Below are positions 19,241 to 28,445 of a DNA stretch of 64,000 bases, piece after piece. Origin of the DNA: Thauera chlorobenzoica (GTDB lineage Bacteria > Pseudomonadota > Gammaproteobacteria > Burkholderiales > Rhodocyclaceae); NCBI RefSeq assembly GCF_001922305.1, contig NZ_CP018839.1, positions 1,426,001 to 1,490,000 of the forward strand, read 5' to 3'. A model generated the notes under the pieces. That model made no database searches. It had not been told where the DNA came from and saw nothing but the letters and a program-made list of their open reading frames with translations. The translations under genes and the position numbers were made by a program. The stretch's first letter is position 1. Each line of letters starts with the position of its first letter.

Positions 19241-19951
19241 TCAGAAGGACTTGGCGATCGAGAAGACGACGCGCTCCTCGGCCCCGTCCACGCCGTTGAG
19301 GTCGGTGTCGACGTAGTGCAGGCCGAAGTCGAAGCCGCCGTACTCCTTGTTTACCCCGACCTTCCAGTCGGTATAGTTGTCCTGGCCGCGGATGTCGCTG
19401 TAGCCGGCGTGGGCGGTGAGGATGAAGCCGCTGCCCAGGTCGTGTTCGGCGCCGAGCTCGTAGTACTGCGAGCCGTCGGAGTCGGTGTAGCCGAACAGGT
19501 CGGTGAGGCTGTGGGAATACTTGAAGCTCAGGAACTCCCACGACAGCCCGAGGTAGGCCTCCAGGGTGTGCGGCTTTTCCGCGCCGGCGCGGTAGAGCGG
19601 ACCGTAGCTGCCCGGGTAGTAGTACTGCAGCAGGCCGACGTCGTAGCCGATGGCGCCGGCCTCGCCGGCGTAGCCGGCGTAGAGGTCCACTTCCAGGCTG
19701 TTGCTGACGTCGTCGGCGGCGTCCGCCAGCCAGGACACGTTCGACCCCCACACTCCGGCATAAAGGCCGCTGGCATGGGCGTAGTCGAAGCCGCCCTGCA
19801 GCGCTGGGCGCTCGTCGGTCTGGCTGATGCCGCGGAAAGCGTAGTCGGAGACGATCGCGATGTTGGCGCTGAACGGGCCGTCTTCGGCGGAAGCGGAGCC
19901 GGCGACGGGAAGGGCGGCGACGAGGGCGGCAGCGACAAGAGGTAAGCGCAT
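19241..19951 (-). CDS. TorF-family putative outer-membrane porin
   Basis: 236 residues with a signal peptide ending GSASAEDG (about residue 22). The mature start FSANIAIVSDYAFRGISQTDERPALQGGFDY is diagnostic of the TorF/Gcw_chp family. The rest is alternating beta-strand (GLYAGVWGSNV, GIDGAEERVVFSIAKSF), ending in Phe as outer-membrane proteins do. First gene of a torF-glnK-amtB unit; this association is common in betaproteobacteria and suggests passage of ammonium or a small nitrogen compound through the outer membrane. Confidence 0.85.
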   Translation of the reverse strand: MRLPLVAAALVAALPVAGSASAEDGPFSANIAIVSDYAFRGISQTDERPALQGGFDYAHASGLYAGVWGSNVSWLADAADDVSNSLEVDLYAGYAGEAGAIGYDVGLLQYYYPGSYGPLYRAGAEKPHTLEAYLGLSWEFLSFKYSHSLTDLFGYTDSDGSQYYELGAEHDLGSGFILTAHAGYSDIRGQDNYTDWKVGVNKEYGGFDFGLHYVDTDLNGVDGAEERVVFSIAKSF

Positions 19952-19994
19952 GGGGGTCTCCTGAGAAGGGCGCGGGGTTTTCACGCCAGCTCCT

Positions 19995-20011
19995 AAGCAG
20001 ATCGCGTGCCA
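19995..20011 (-). promoter_or_regulatory. Sigma-54 promoter of torF-glnK-amtB
   Basis: On the minus strand TGGCACG-CGAT-CTGCTT has GG and GC ten bases apart and a perfect TGGCAC -24 element. It lies about 45 bases before the torF start codon. Nitrogen control through NtrC is the expected regulation for glnK-amtB; no clear NtrC site was identified by eye. Confidence 0.75.
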
Positions 20012-20222
20012 GGATTTCAAAAGCCTTGCATCGTCAAGGGAATAGGGCGGCCAGAAGGGGGCTGAAGGGGGCGCGGCCAGGGGAGGGGTGAGCGGAATGC
20101 ACGGATTTGGCTCGGGTTGCACCAATGTGGTGCGTGCGATTCTGCCCACCGCCCCGCTTCCGGCGGGCGGCGGCGGCCGTGCTAGACTTCGCCGCATCGC
20201 CAACCATTCATCGCACGCCACC

Positions 20223-20480
20223 ATGAGCACTCCCCGCATCCTCGACGAAATCGGCGCCAAGCTTTCCGAGCTCGCCGCCAACAGCCCGGTGCGCGACATC
20301 GAGAAGAACGCCCGTGCCCTGCTCGGCAGCGCCTTCGGCAAGCTCGATCTGGTGACGCGCGAAGAGTTCGAAGTGCAGCGCGAAGTCCTCGCCCAGGCGC
20401 GGGTCAAGCTCGCCGAGCTGGAGGCGCGCGTCGCCGAACTCGAGGCCCGGCTGGCCGCTGGCGGCGCGGACAAGGGCTGA
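20223..20480 (+). CDS. ubiK: Ubiquinone biosynthesis accessory factor (BMFP domain)
   Basis: 85 residues. An N-terminal amphipathic part (ILDEIGAKLSELAANSPVRDIEKNARALLGSAFGKLDLVTREEFEVQ) is followed by a C-terminal coiled coil (AQARVKLAELEARVAELEARLA). This is the YqiC/UbiK pattern of about 80-100 residues. UbiK forms a complex with UbiJ that helps assemble the Ubi enzymes for aerobic ubiquinone synthesis. It stands alone here, divergent from torF. Confidence 0.85.
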   Translation: MSTPRILDEIGAKLSELAANSPVRDIEKNARALLGSAFGKLDLVTREEFEVQREVLAQARVKLAELEARVAELEARLAAGGADKG

Positions 20481-20540
20481 AGCCGCCCCGGCCGACTTTC
20501 CCGGGAATTGGGGTATCCGATTTCCGTGATTGAAACGGGT

Positions 20541-21851
20541 TCAAAGCTCTCCGTTTTCGATCATGCGGATCAGTGTTGGTATATCCGCACCGTAGTTCTT
20601 CTCCGCGGCTAGCCCGTACATCACGACGGGCTCCTGTTCTGCGGGCCGTCTTTTCTTGCGCTCGAACTTTGGCCGCGACAGCGTGTGCTTGTGCGCGCCC
20701 TCCGCGAACAGAATCTTGGCTCGCAGTGCTTCAAAGCTGTAGCCCCGACCCAACCGATTCATGACGCGAATCAGGCTGTTGAAGCTCTCGGTGTAGGCGT
20801 TGGTGACGGGGTGGTTGAAGTAGTTGAGGATCGGCATTGTCCAGTTGCCCCACGCCCGCTCGATGTCGGCGAAGGCGTCGGCAATCTCGGACGGAATGCT
20901 TTTCTGCCACTGGATGAACTTGGCCTGCGCCTCGTCGGGAGATTCGGCATCGTAGATACCGAAGAACTGTTCCTTGAGCCGGTAGGCTTCACCAAGTTCG
21001 GGGTGGTTCTTCACCCAGCCGTCAAGGTTCAGCCGTTCCTTGTCGTTCAGATCGCGTTCGCGCTTGAGCAGGACAAAACGGTCGTGCATCAGCCCGCGCC
21101 GCTGCTTCGGTGTCAGGGACTCGCGCAGACTCTTTCTGACGCGCTCCATCGCATCATTCGCCATGCGAACAACGTGAAATTTGTCCACCACGATCTCGGC
21201 TTGCGGGATCACTGCCCGCACGGCATCCCGATAGGGCGTCCACATATCCATTGCGACGTACTGGATACGCTCCTTGCCTTCTAAGGGGTGCAGGAATCGC
21301 ACCACGGTATCCTTGTTCCGGTTCGGCAGTAACTCGACGATGGTGTTGTTCTGAATGTCGGCAATCACGCCACGGGGCTTGATGAGGGGGATTTCGGCGA
21401 TGCCCATCCACTTCGGTGTCTCGAAGCGAATCATCTTTTCCAGCTCGTCCACGTGGTCGCTGAACACCGCCCGGACGGTGAACTCCGTGCAGCCCACTTC
21501 TTCGGCGATGCTTGCGAAAGTGCGCTGGATGGCCTGCTTGCCCATCCACTGCGCAAGCCGCTTGGTCATCAAGCGTTTCTCGTCGATCTCAGGTAACGCC
21601 TCGTAGAACGTCTTGCCACAGCCCCGGCACTGATAGCGTCGGGTGTCGATGTAGAGGCCGACCCGTCGTCCTTGCATGGGCAGGTCTTTGACCATCTGCT
21701 CTCGGCGACCGAAGCCAACGAGGTTGCTGGATTGGCAGTGCGGGCACGATGTTGGCGGCTCTACCGCTTCAACATCGATGTGGTAATCGTGCTCGTTCTC
21801 CTGGATACCCAGAACCTTGTAGCAGGGCAGATTCAGGATGTTTGAGGGCAT
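20541..21851 (-). mobile_element. ISL3-family transposase gene (first copy)
   Basis: 436 residues, intact. An N-terminal zinc-binding part has CPHCQSSNLVGFGRREQ and CRGCGKTFYEALPE. A helix-turn-helix region (IAEEVGCTEFTVRAVF) precedes the DDE transposase core with Asp in AMDMWTPYRDAV, Asp in VVDKFHVVRMANDAME and Glu in YTESFNSLIRVMNRLGRGYSFEALRAKIL. This is the ISL3 order. It shares family but little sequence with the other ISL3 transposase near 60 kb. I could not find matching terminal inverted repeats, so the element's ends are not defined. Confidence 0.85.
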
Positions 21852-21936
21852 GAATCATGGCTCCGCCGAACGGGAGCCAGACACGGCCCGATCTTCTGCC
21901 GTGCCGGAGTCGATCTCATGGCAGTCCATTGCATGA

Positions 21937-22755
21937 TTACGGCTCCATTCGGTCATCGTGGGCACGATCTTTTTCTGGCGGCGGCAGGATCGCCTCAGCA
22001 TCCGGATGGCACCCGGCGAGGAATGCGATCATCTCGGTGGCGTCCTTCGAGAGATAGAAGCGCACCATCTTTTCATTGAATTCCTGCACCTTGGCGGCGG
22101 GCACGCTGATCGCGTCAATGCCATGCGACATGAGCACGCCATTCATCATGAAACGCGAAGTACGCTTGTTGCCGTCGAAGAAAAACTGCTGCAAGGCGCC
22201 GAACAGGAAGAAAGCCGTTGCCCGCTCAAAAGGCGCGCACTCTTGCAGTGCGGCTACGCCTTTATCAAACACCCGATTTAGTTCCGGTGCGCCGGGTAGC
22301 GTCGGCAACGGGGTGTAGCGGCCACTTTCACCAAGGCCAACATCCGGCGTGTAGTTCGCCTCCTGACCTTCGCCACGGAACACCCCCCACTCCAATGCTT
22401 CCTTGCGGGCGACGATGCCGTTCAGTTCTGTGAATACCGGCTTGGAGAGGGAGAACTGACTACTCTTGACCATCGCCAGCAGCCGCTTGGAACTCTCCGC
22501 CAGGTTCAGGATTTGCTCCTGATCCGAAATCTTGCGACCGCCAATGGTCACGCCATCCAGCAAGGTCTTGACCTCGGGGAAAGTGAAGGGGTTGCCTTCA
22601 AGCACCGAGGCATCCCAAACGAACTCGGGCAGCATCTTGTGAAAGCGGAAACAGACGCGATCCGTCGAGTGAGACGGAGCGGAGGTCGGCACCGCCGATC
22701 TGTCCCATCGAAAACCAAGCGCATCAAAGAGGGTCATGTCGCCGCACTCCATCAA
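21937..22755 (-). CDS. Fic-family protein with degenerate active-site motif
   Basis: 272 residues. The Fic core motif reads QQFFFDGNKRTSRF near residue 188-200. The canonical sequence is HxFxDGN(G/K)R, so the catalytic histidine is replaced by Gln while the phosphate-binding loop is kept. The N-terminal part contains SVLEGNPFTF, resembling the inhibitory helix of Fic proteins. Fic enzymes transfer AMP or other groups to target proteins. Without the histidine the protein may have weak, altered or no transfer activity. It follows the ISL3 transposase on the same strand and its DNA is less GC-rich than the neighbours, suggesting acquisition with or near the element. Confidence 0.8.
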   Translation of the reverse strand: MMECGDMTLFDALGFRWDRSAVPTSAPSHSTDRVCFRFHKMLPEFVWDASVLEGNPFTFPEVKTLLDGVTIGGRKISDQEQILNLAESSKRLLAMVKSSQFSLSKPVFTELNGIVARKEALEWGVFRGEGQEANYTPDVGLGESGRYTPLPTLPGAPELNRVFDKGVAALQECAPFERATAFFLFGALQQFFFDGNKRTSRFMMNGVLMSHGIDAISVPAAKVQEFNEKMVRFYLSKDATEMIAFLAGCHPDAEAILPPPEKDRAHDDRMEP

Positions 22756-22897
22756 TCATTAAACACGATTTTACGATAGCAATGCATCACGCTCGCGTCA
22801 ATTACGCAACTCGTTTTGATCGCGCGTATGGCGGGCTTGCGACACGGCATTTCGATCACGGAAAGCGGATGCCAGGAAATTTCTCCGGAATAATTTT

Positions 22898-22925
22898 TTG
22901 TCATTGACGGCGTGTTCGCTAGACT
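22898..22925 (+). promoter_or_regulatory. Possible sigma-70 promoter for comM
   Basis: TTGTCA and TAGACT hexamers are separated by 16 bases, ending 27 bases before the comM start codon, in an AT-rich stretch. Suggestive only. Confidence 0.35.
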
Positions 22926-22952
22926 GGGCGTCCGTCCTGTCCGGAGAAGCCG

Positions 22953-24455
22953 ATGTCGCTTGCGCTCGTGCGCGCCCGCGCCCTCGATGGCCTCGATGCC
23001 CCCGAGGTCGCGGTCGAAGTCCATCTCGCCAACGGCCTGCCTGCGTTCAGCCTGGTCGGCCTGCCCGACACCGAGGTGCGCGAAGCGCGTGACCGGGTGC
23101 GGGCGGCGATCCTGTCCTCCCAGTTCGAGTTTCCCCAGCGCCGCATCACCGTCAACCTGGCCCCGGCCGACCTGCCCAAGGAAGGCGGGCGCTTCGATCT
23201 GGCGATCGCGGTGGGGATTCTCGTCGCCTCCGGCCAGGTCGCGGCGGAGCGCCTCGAGGCGCTCGAATTCTGCGGCGAGCTGTCGCTCAACGGCGCGCTG
23301 CGCCCGGTGCGCGGGGTGCTGGCGGCGGCGCTCGCGGCCGGGCGGGGGCAGCGCGCGCTGCTGCTGCCGGCCGGCAATGCGGCCGAGGCCGCGCTCGCGC
23401 GGCGCACCACGGTGCTGCCGGCGGCGAGCCTGCTCGCCGTATGCGCCCACCTCAATGGCCACACTGCGCTCGAACCGCAGCCGCGCGCCGCACCCGCCGC
23501 CGTGGGCGGTAGCGCGGTGCCCGATCTTGCCGAGGTGCGCGGCCAGCTGCAGGCGCGGCGCGCGCTCGAAGTGGCGGCGGCCGGGGCGCATTCGCTGCTG
23601 CTGTTCGGTCCGCCCGGCACCGGCAAGTCGATGCTCGCCCAGCGCCTGCCCGGGGTGCTGCCGCCGATGGGCGAGGACGAGGCCCTGGAGGCGGCGGCAC
23701 TCGCTTCCATCGAGGGCGATTTCGACCCCCGCGACTGGGGGCGGCGGCCGTTTCGCGCCCCCCATCACTCGGCTTCGGCGGCGGCGCTGGTCGGTGGCGG
23801 GGCGATTCCCCGCCCCGGAGAAATCTCGCTCGCCCATCACGGCGTGTTGTTCCTCGACGAGCTGCCCGAGTTCGACCGCCGCGTCCTCGAGGCGCTGCGC
23901 GAGCCGCTCGAAAGCGGCACGGTCACCGTCTCGCGCGCGCGCCGGCGGGCCGAGTTTCCGGCCCGCTTCCAGCTCGTCGCGGCGATGAATCCCTGCCCCT
24001 GCGGCCATGCCGGCGATCCGCGCCGGGCCTGCCGGTGCACCCCCGATCAGGTCGCACGCTACCGGGGGCGGCTGTCCGGGCCCTTGCTCGACCGCATCGA
24101 TCTCACCGTCGAGGTGCCGTCGATCGAGACCGAGGCCCTGCTCGGCAGCCCGGCGGGAGAAAGCTCGGCGGTGGTGCGGGCGCGGGTGGAGGCGGCGCGG
24201 GCGCGCCAGCTCGCCCGCCAGGGCGGGCCGAACGCGCACCTGGGGCCGGCCGAGGTGGTGCGCCACTGCACCCCCGACGAGCGCGGCGAGGCCTTGCTGC
24301 GCCAGGCGATGAAACAGCTCGCGCTGTCGGCGAGGGCGTATCATCGCGTCCTTCGGGTGGCGCGCACGCTGGCCGATCTGTCCGGGTGCGAGCGCCCCGG
24401 CGCGGCCCAGGTCGCCGAGGCGGTCCAGTGCCGGCGCAGTCTCGATGCCCGCTGA
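22953..24455 (+). CDS. comM: YifB/ComM Mg-chelatase-like AAA+ ATPase
   Basis: 500 residues. An N-terminal Lon-protease-like fold (SLALVRARALDGLDAPEVAVEVHLANGLPAFSLVGLPDTEVRE) is followed by the AAA+ domain with Walker A GPPGTGKSM near 217, FRAPHHSASAAALVGGG, Walker B GVLFLDELPEF and the zinc-like CPCGHAGDPRRACRC segment. It ends with the conserved ARAYHRVLRVARTLADL. ComM is a hexameric branch-migration helicase that helps integrate transforming DNA. Length is normal. Confidence 0.92.
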   Translation: MSLALVRARALDGLDAPEVAVEVHLANGLPAFSLVGLPDTEVREARDRVRAAILSSQFEFPQRRITVNLAPADLPKEGGRFDLAIAVGILVASGQVAAERLEALEFCGELSLNGALRPVRGVLAAALAAGRGQRALLLPAGNAAEAALARRTTVLPAASLLAVCAHLNGHTALEPQPRAAPAAVGGSAVPDLAEVRGQLQARRALEVAAAGAHSLLLFGPPGTGKSMLAQRLPGVLPPMGEDEALEAAALASIEGDFDPRDWGRRPFRAPHHSASAAALVGGGAIPRPGEISLAHHGVLFLDELPEFDRRVLEALREPLESGTVTVSRARRRAEFPARFQLVAAMNPCPCGHAGDPRRACRCTPDQVARYRGRLSGPLLDRIDLTVEVPSIETEALLGSPAGESSAVVRARVEAARARQLARQGGPNAHLGPAEVVRHCTPDERGEALLRQAMKQLALSARAYHRVLRVARTLADLSGCERPGAAQVAEAVQCRRSLDAR

Positions 24456-24592
24456 GATCCATCGGCGCCGGCCGTTGCCGGTGGGCCGCGCTTATCCGCG
24501 CCAACCCGCGCCACGCCGACCCGCGCTCACCCATCCCACGCCGACCGCGTTGATTCAGACTCCCTGACTCCGACCCCCCTGATCCCCTTGCC

Positions 24593-25792
24593 GTGACTCC
24601 AAGCCCGATTTCCGCGCGGCTGGCCACCTTGCTCGCAGCGCTGGCCGCGATCGGCCCGTTCGCGGTCGACACCTACCTGCCGGCCTTCCCCCATATCCGC
24701 GCCGAACTGGGCGCCAGCCAGATCGAAGTGCAGCAGACCCTGACCGTGTTCATGGCGATGCTGGCGCTGATGGTGCTGTGGCACGGGGCGCTGGCTGACC
24801 GTTTCGGCCGGCGCCGGGTGCTGCTCGCCGCGACCGCGGTATTCGCCCTGGCCTCGCTGGCGTGCGCGCTGGCGCCGACGATCGAGTGGCTGTGGGCGGG
24901 GCGCGCCCTGCAGGGCATGAGCGGCGGTGCCGGGATGGTGGTCGGGCGCGCGGTGATCCGCGACCTCCACGACGGCGCCCAGGCGCAGCGCCTGATGGCG
25001 CGGGTGATGATGATCTTCGGCCTCGCCCCGGCGGTGGCGCCGCTGCTCGGCGCGGCCCTGCTGGCGCTGGCCGGATGGCGTGCGATCTTCCTGTTCCTGG
25101 CCGCGTTCGGCGCCGGCCTCGCCTGGCTGACCTGGCGCTACCTGCCCGAAACGCTCGACCCCGGCGCGCGCCAGGCGCTGCATCCGGCGTCGCTGCTGCG
25201 CGGCTACGCGAGTGTCCTCGGCCACCCCGCGTTCCTGCTGCTGGCGGTGGTGGCGGCGGTCAACTTCAACGGTTTCTTCATCTACCTGATGTCGGCGCCG
25301 GTCTTCGTCCTGGAGCATCTGCAGCTGTCGGAAACCGGCTTCGCCTGGCTGTTCGTGCCCAGCGTCGGGGGCATGATGATCGGTTCGATGCTGTCCGAGC
25401 GCATGGCTGGGAGCTGGTCGCCGCGGCGCACGATCGGTGTCGGCTTCGCGGTGATGGTCGGCGCCGCCGTGCTCAACCTGGGCGTGGCGGTGCTGCTGCC
25501 GCCCGGGGTGCCGCAGTCGGTGCTGCCGGTGGGGCTGTTCACCCTCGGGCTGGCGCTGGTGAGCCCGAGCCTGAGCCTGCTCGCGCTCGACCTGTTCCCG
25601 GCCCGGCGCGGCCTGGCTTCGAGCTGCCAGGCCTTCCTCCAGCTCGGGCTGAACGCGTTCACCGCTGGGGTGCTGGCGCCGCTGCTGTGGGGCAGCACGG
25701 TGTCGCTGGCGGTGGGCATGGGGGTGTTCGTCGCCTTCGGGCTGCTCGCGTTCGCGCTGTGGCTGAGAGGCGGTTTTCCGGCCAGGCGCTGA
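24593..25792 (+). CDS. Bcr/CflA-family multidrug efflux MFS transporter
   Basis: 399 residues with twelve predicted membrane helices. Family marks are IGPFAVDTYLPAFPHI in helix 1, the MFS loop GALADRFGRRRVLL, and the RALQGMSGGAGMVVGRAVIRDLH signature of drug:H+ antiporters of the Bcr/CflA group. Start is a GTG; an alternative start is not obvious. Inner-membrane exporter, substrate unknown. It stands alone after comM. The bss operon encodes another member of the same family (bssH). Confidence 0.88.
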   Translation: MTPSPISARLATLLAALAAIGPFAVDTYLPAFPHIRAELGASQIEVQQTLTVFMAMLALMVLWHGALADRFGRRRVLLAATAVFALASLACALAPTIEWLWAGRALQGMSGGAGMVVGRAVIRDLHDGAQAQRLMARVMMIFGLAPAVAPLLGAALLALAGWRAIFLFLAAFGAGLAWLTWRYLPETLDPGARQALHPASLLRGYASVLGHPAFLLLAVVAAVNFNGFFIYLMSAPVFVLEHLQLSETGFAWLFVPSVGGMMIGSMLSERMAGSWSPRRTIGVGFAVMVGAAVLNLGVAVLLPPGVPQSVLPVGLFTLGLALVSPSLSLLALDLFPARRGLASSCQAFLQLGLNAFTAGVLAPLLWGSTVSLAVGMGVFVAFGLLAFALWLRGGFPARR

Positions 25793-25936
25793 GGGCTCCC
25801 GGCTTTACGCCCGGTTCGGGCCTGCGCTACTCTGCCCGGTAATTCCGCCAGCAAGACTTCGGCGGCGCGCCCGCAGGGCGTGCACAAGCGCGATGGCCGT
25901 GGAGACCGGCCGGTGCATACAAGGAAAACACCACAC

Positions 25937-26776
25937 ATGCTCGAAGTGGACGGCCTGGTGAAGGCCTTCGGCGGCTTTCGTGCGGTCGACGGGTGCACGC
26001 TGCGGGTTAATGAGGGCGAGATCCTCGGCCTGATCGGGCCCAATGGCGCGGGCAAGACGACGCTGTTCAATCTCGTTGCCGGGGCGCTCCAACCGAGCGC
26101 GGGGGCGATCCGCTTTCTCGGCGAGGACGTCACCGGCCTGGCCACCGACGCCCTGTTCCACAAGGGCCTGGTGCGCACCTTCCAGATCCCGCACGAATTC
26201 CACCGCCTGAGCGCGCGCGAGAACCTGATGATGGTGCCGCCGCACCAGCCCGGCGAGCGCCTGTTCGCCAACTGGCTGGCCTGGGGCCGGGTGCAGCGCG
26301 CCGAAGCGGCGGTGCGCAAGCGGGCCGACGAGACGCTCGCCTTTCTCGAATTGACCCACGTCGCCGACGAGCGCGCCGGCAACCTCTCCGGTGGCCAGAA
26401 GAAGCTGCTCGAGCTGGGGCGCACGATGATGACCGACGCCCGGCTGGTGCTGCTCGACGAGCCCGCGGCGGGGGTCAATCGCACCCTGCTGCGCAGGCTC
26501 GAGGACAAGATCCGGGTCCTCAACCGCGAGCGCGGCTACACCTTCATCCTCATCGAGCACGACATGGAGATGATCGAGAAGCTGTGCCGGCCGGTGGTGT
26601 GCATGGCCGAAGGCAAGGTGCTGGTCGAGGGCGACTTCCGCACCGTGCGCGCCGATCCGCGCGTGCTCGAAGCCTACCTCGGCGAGACCCCGGTCGCGGT
26701 CGCGCGCAATGCTGCCGGGCACGATCCGGCCGTCGAGACCCTGCGCGCGCAGGCGCTGCCGCGGGAGGATCTGTGA
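25937..26776 (+). CDS. livG: Branched-chain amino acid-type ABC transporter ATPase (LivG-like)
   Basis: 279 residues. Walker A GPNGAGKTT, the long HAAT-family insertion (IPHEFHRLSARENLMMVPPHQPGERLF), signature LSGGQKKLLELGR and Walker B LVLLDEPAAGVN are visible, followed by LIEHDMEMIEKLCRPVVCMAEGKVL. The C-terminus is about 25 residues longer than typical LivG (ETPVAVARNAAGHDPAVETL). Its stop overlaps the start of the second ATPase gene by one base. First gene of a five-gene import operon; the substrate may be amino acids, amides or aromatic acids. Confidence 0.9.
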   Translation: MLEVDGLVKAFGGFRAVDGCTLRVNEGEILGLIGPNGAGKTTLFNLVAGALQPSAGAIRFLGEDVTGLATDALFHKGLVRTFQIPHEFHRLSARENLMMVPPHQPGERLFANWLAWGRVQRAEAAVRKRADETLAFLELTHVADERAGNLSGGQKKLLELGRTMMTDARLVLLDEPAAGVNRTLLRRLEDKIRVLNRERGYTFILIEHDMEMIEKLCRPVVCMAEGKVLVEGDFRTVRADPRVLEAYLGETPVAVARNAAGHDPAVETLRAQALPREDL

Positions 26777-27480
26777 TGGCGCTGCTCGAGATGAAGGACG
26801 TGCGCGGCGGTTACGGCGACACCGACATCCTGCAAGGGGTGTCGCTCACGGTCGGCGCGCGCGAGATCGTGGTCATCGTCGGCCCCAATGGCGCCGGCAA
26901 ATCCACCGCGATGAAAGCGGTGTTCGGCCTGCTCGAGGTGCGCGGCGGCAGCGTCGTCTTCGACGGCGAGGACATCACCGGCTGGGCGCCCCACCGCATC
27001 GTCCGGCGCGGCATCTGCTACGTGCCGCAGGTGGACAACGTATTCCGCGAGATGACGGTGCATGAGAACTTCGAGATGGGCGCTTTCCTGCGCCGCGGCG
27101 AGCTCTCCGCCGCCTTCGACCGCGTGTATGGCCTGTTCCCCGACCTCAAGGCCAAGCGCAGGAATCTCGCCGGCGACCTCTCCGGCGGCCAGCGCCAGAT
27201 GGTGGCGATGGGGCGCGCGCTGATGCTCTCGCCGAAGCTGCTGCTGCTCGACGAGCCCACCGCCGGGCTGTCGCCCAAATACATGGAGCAGATCTTCCGC
27301 ATCGCCCGCGATGTGCGCGACGCGGGGGTGTCGATCCTGCTCGTCGAACAGCACGCCAAGCAGGCGTTGGCGTTCTGCGATCGCGGCTACGTCCTCGCCA
27401 CCGGCGCCAACCGCCACCAGGGCACGGGTGGCGCCCTGCTCGCCGATCGTGACGTGGCCGAGATGTTCCTCGGCGGCTGA
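26776..27480 (+). CDS. livF: Branched-chain amino acid-type ABC transporter ATPase (LivF-like)
   Basis: 234 residues. GPNGAGKSTAMKAVFGLL is Walker A, LSGGQRQMVAMGRALM the signature and LLLLDEPTAGLSPKYMEQIF Walker B, followed by VEQHAKQALAFCDRGYVLATG. This is the standard LivF size and pattern. It pairs with the LivG-like ATPase to energise the LivHM permease. The ATGG start overlaps the previous stop. Confidence 0.92.
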   Translation: MALLEMKDVRGGYGDTDILQGVSLTVGAREIVVIVGPNGAGKSTAMKAVFGLLEVRGGSVVFDGEDITGWAPHRIVRRGICYVPQVDNVFREMTVHENFEMGAFLRRGELSAAFDRVYGLFPDLKAKRRNLAGDLSGGQRQMVAMGRALMLSPKLLLLDEPTAGLSPKYMEQIFRIARDVRDAGVSILLVEQHAKQALAFCDRGYVLATGANRHQGTGGALLADRDVAEMFLGG

Positions 27481-27492
27481 TGGAGCGTGTTG

Positions 27493-28362
27493 ATGCCCCT
27501 GCTCGACTTCCTCAACTTCTACCTCGTGCCGGGCATCGTCCTCGGCACCATCTACGCCGTCGGTGCGATCGGCATCACCCTGGTGTTCGGCATCCTGCGC
27601 TTCGCCCACTTCGCCCACGGCGACATGGCGACGCTGGGGGCGTTCGCCGCGTTTGCCCTGGTGGCCGGGGGCATCGGTCCGTGGACTGCGCTGCCGCTGG
27701 CGATGGCGGCGACCGCGGTGGTGGCGATCGGGGTGGACAAGGCCTTCTACGACTACCTGAAGGCGCGGCCGAAGATCGTCACCGTGATGGCCTCGCTCGG
27801 CGTCGCCCTGATGTTGCGCGCGGTGGTGCAGATGCTGTGGGGCGCGGACCCCCGGACCTACGCCACCGGCATCGTCCGCGCGGACGACTACTTCGGCCTC
27901 CTGCTGCGTCCGCGTGAGCTGTACACGCTGGCGGTGGTGGCGCTGATCGTGTCCGCCCTGACGCTCTTCCTGGGGCGGACGAAGTGGGGCAAGGCGATGC
28001 GGGCGATGTCCGACAACCCCGACCTCGCCCGCCTGTCCGGCGTCGACACCCGCAAGGTGACGATGCTCACCTGGGCGATCGTCGGTGCGCTGTGCGCCGC
28101 CGCCGGCTTCCTCCTCGGCATCCACACCGAGCTCCATTCGATGATGGGCTGGCAGCTGCTGCTGCCGATGTTCGCCGCTGCGATCGTCGGTGGCGTCGGC
28201 CGGGTCGGGGGCGCGGTGCTCGGCGGCCTGGTGGTCGGCATCGCCGAGGAGCTGTCGGTCTTCATCCTGCCGGCGCAGTACAAGGCGGCGACCGCCTTCG
28301 CGCTGCTGCTGCTGATCCTGCTCGTCCGCCCGCGCGGACTGCTCAACGGCAAGGTGCTCTGA
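27493..28362 (+). CDS. livH: Branched-chain amino acid-type ABC permease (LivH-like)
   Basis: 289 residues and eight or so membrane helices. GTIYAVGAIGITLVFGILRFAHFAHGDMATLGAF is the conserved LivH N-terminus, and MRAMSDNPDLARLSGVDTRKVTMLTW is the cytoplasmic coupling loop that contacts the ATPases. The ATG at 27,493 was chosen over GTG and TTG two and one codons earlier because GGAG lies seven bases before it. Confidence 0.9.
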   Translation: MPLLDFLNFYLVPGIVLGTIYAVGAIGITLVFGILRFAHFAHGDMATLGAFAAFALVAGGIGPWTALPLAMAATAVVAIGVDKAFYDYLKARPKIVTVMASLGVALMLRAVVQMLWGADPRTYATGIVRADDYFGLLLRPRELYTLAVVALIVSALTLFLGRTKWGKAMRAMSDNPDLARLSGVDTRKVTMLTWAIVGALCAAAGFLLGIHTELHSMMGWQLLLPMFAAAIVGGVGRVGGAVLGGLVVGIAEELSVFILPAQYKAATAFALLLLILLVRPRGLLNGKVL

Positions 28363-28368
28363 AATGAA

Positions 28369-28440
28369 ACAACCCCCACGCTCACTGCGTTCGCTGCCCC
28401 CCGAGGGGGCGTCAGTACGCTTGAGGCGGCTCGGCGCATA
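28369..28440. repeat. REP-like palindromic intergenic element
   Basis: The short gap between livH and livM holds a GC-rich element: CCCCCACGCTCACTGCG, then TTCGCTGCCCCCCGAGGGGG, then CGTCAGTACGCTTGAGGCGG. It contains a CCCCC/GGGGG stem. From memory, very similar sequences recur between genes in Rhodocyclales and Burkholderiales genomes. It could modulate transcription between the two permease genes. Confidence 0.6.
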
Positions 28441-28445
28441 CTGAC

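Noticed and set aside
20480..21960. Terminal inverted repeats for the first ISL3 transposase
   Set aside because: I searched both flanks by eye and found only a local GGCTCC/GGAGCC hairpin at 21,858-21,877, not matching ends, so no full element is claimed.
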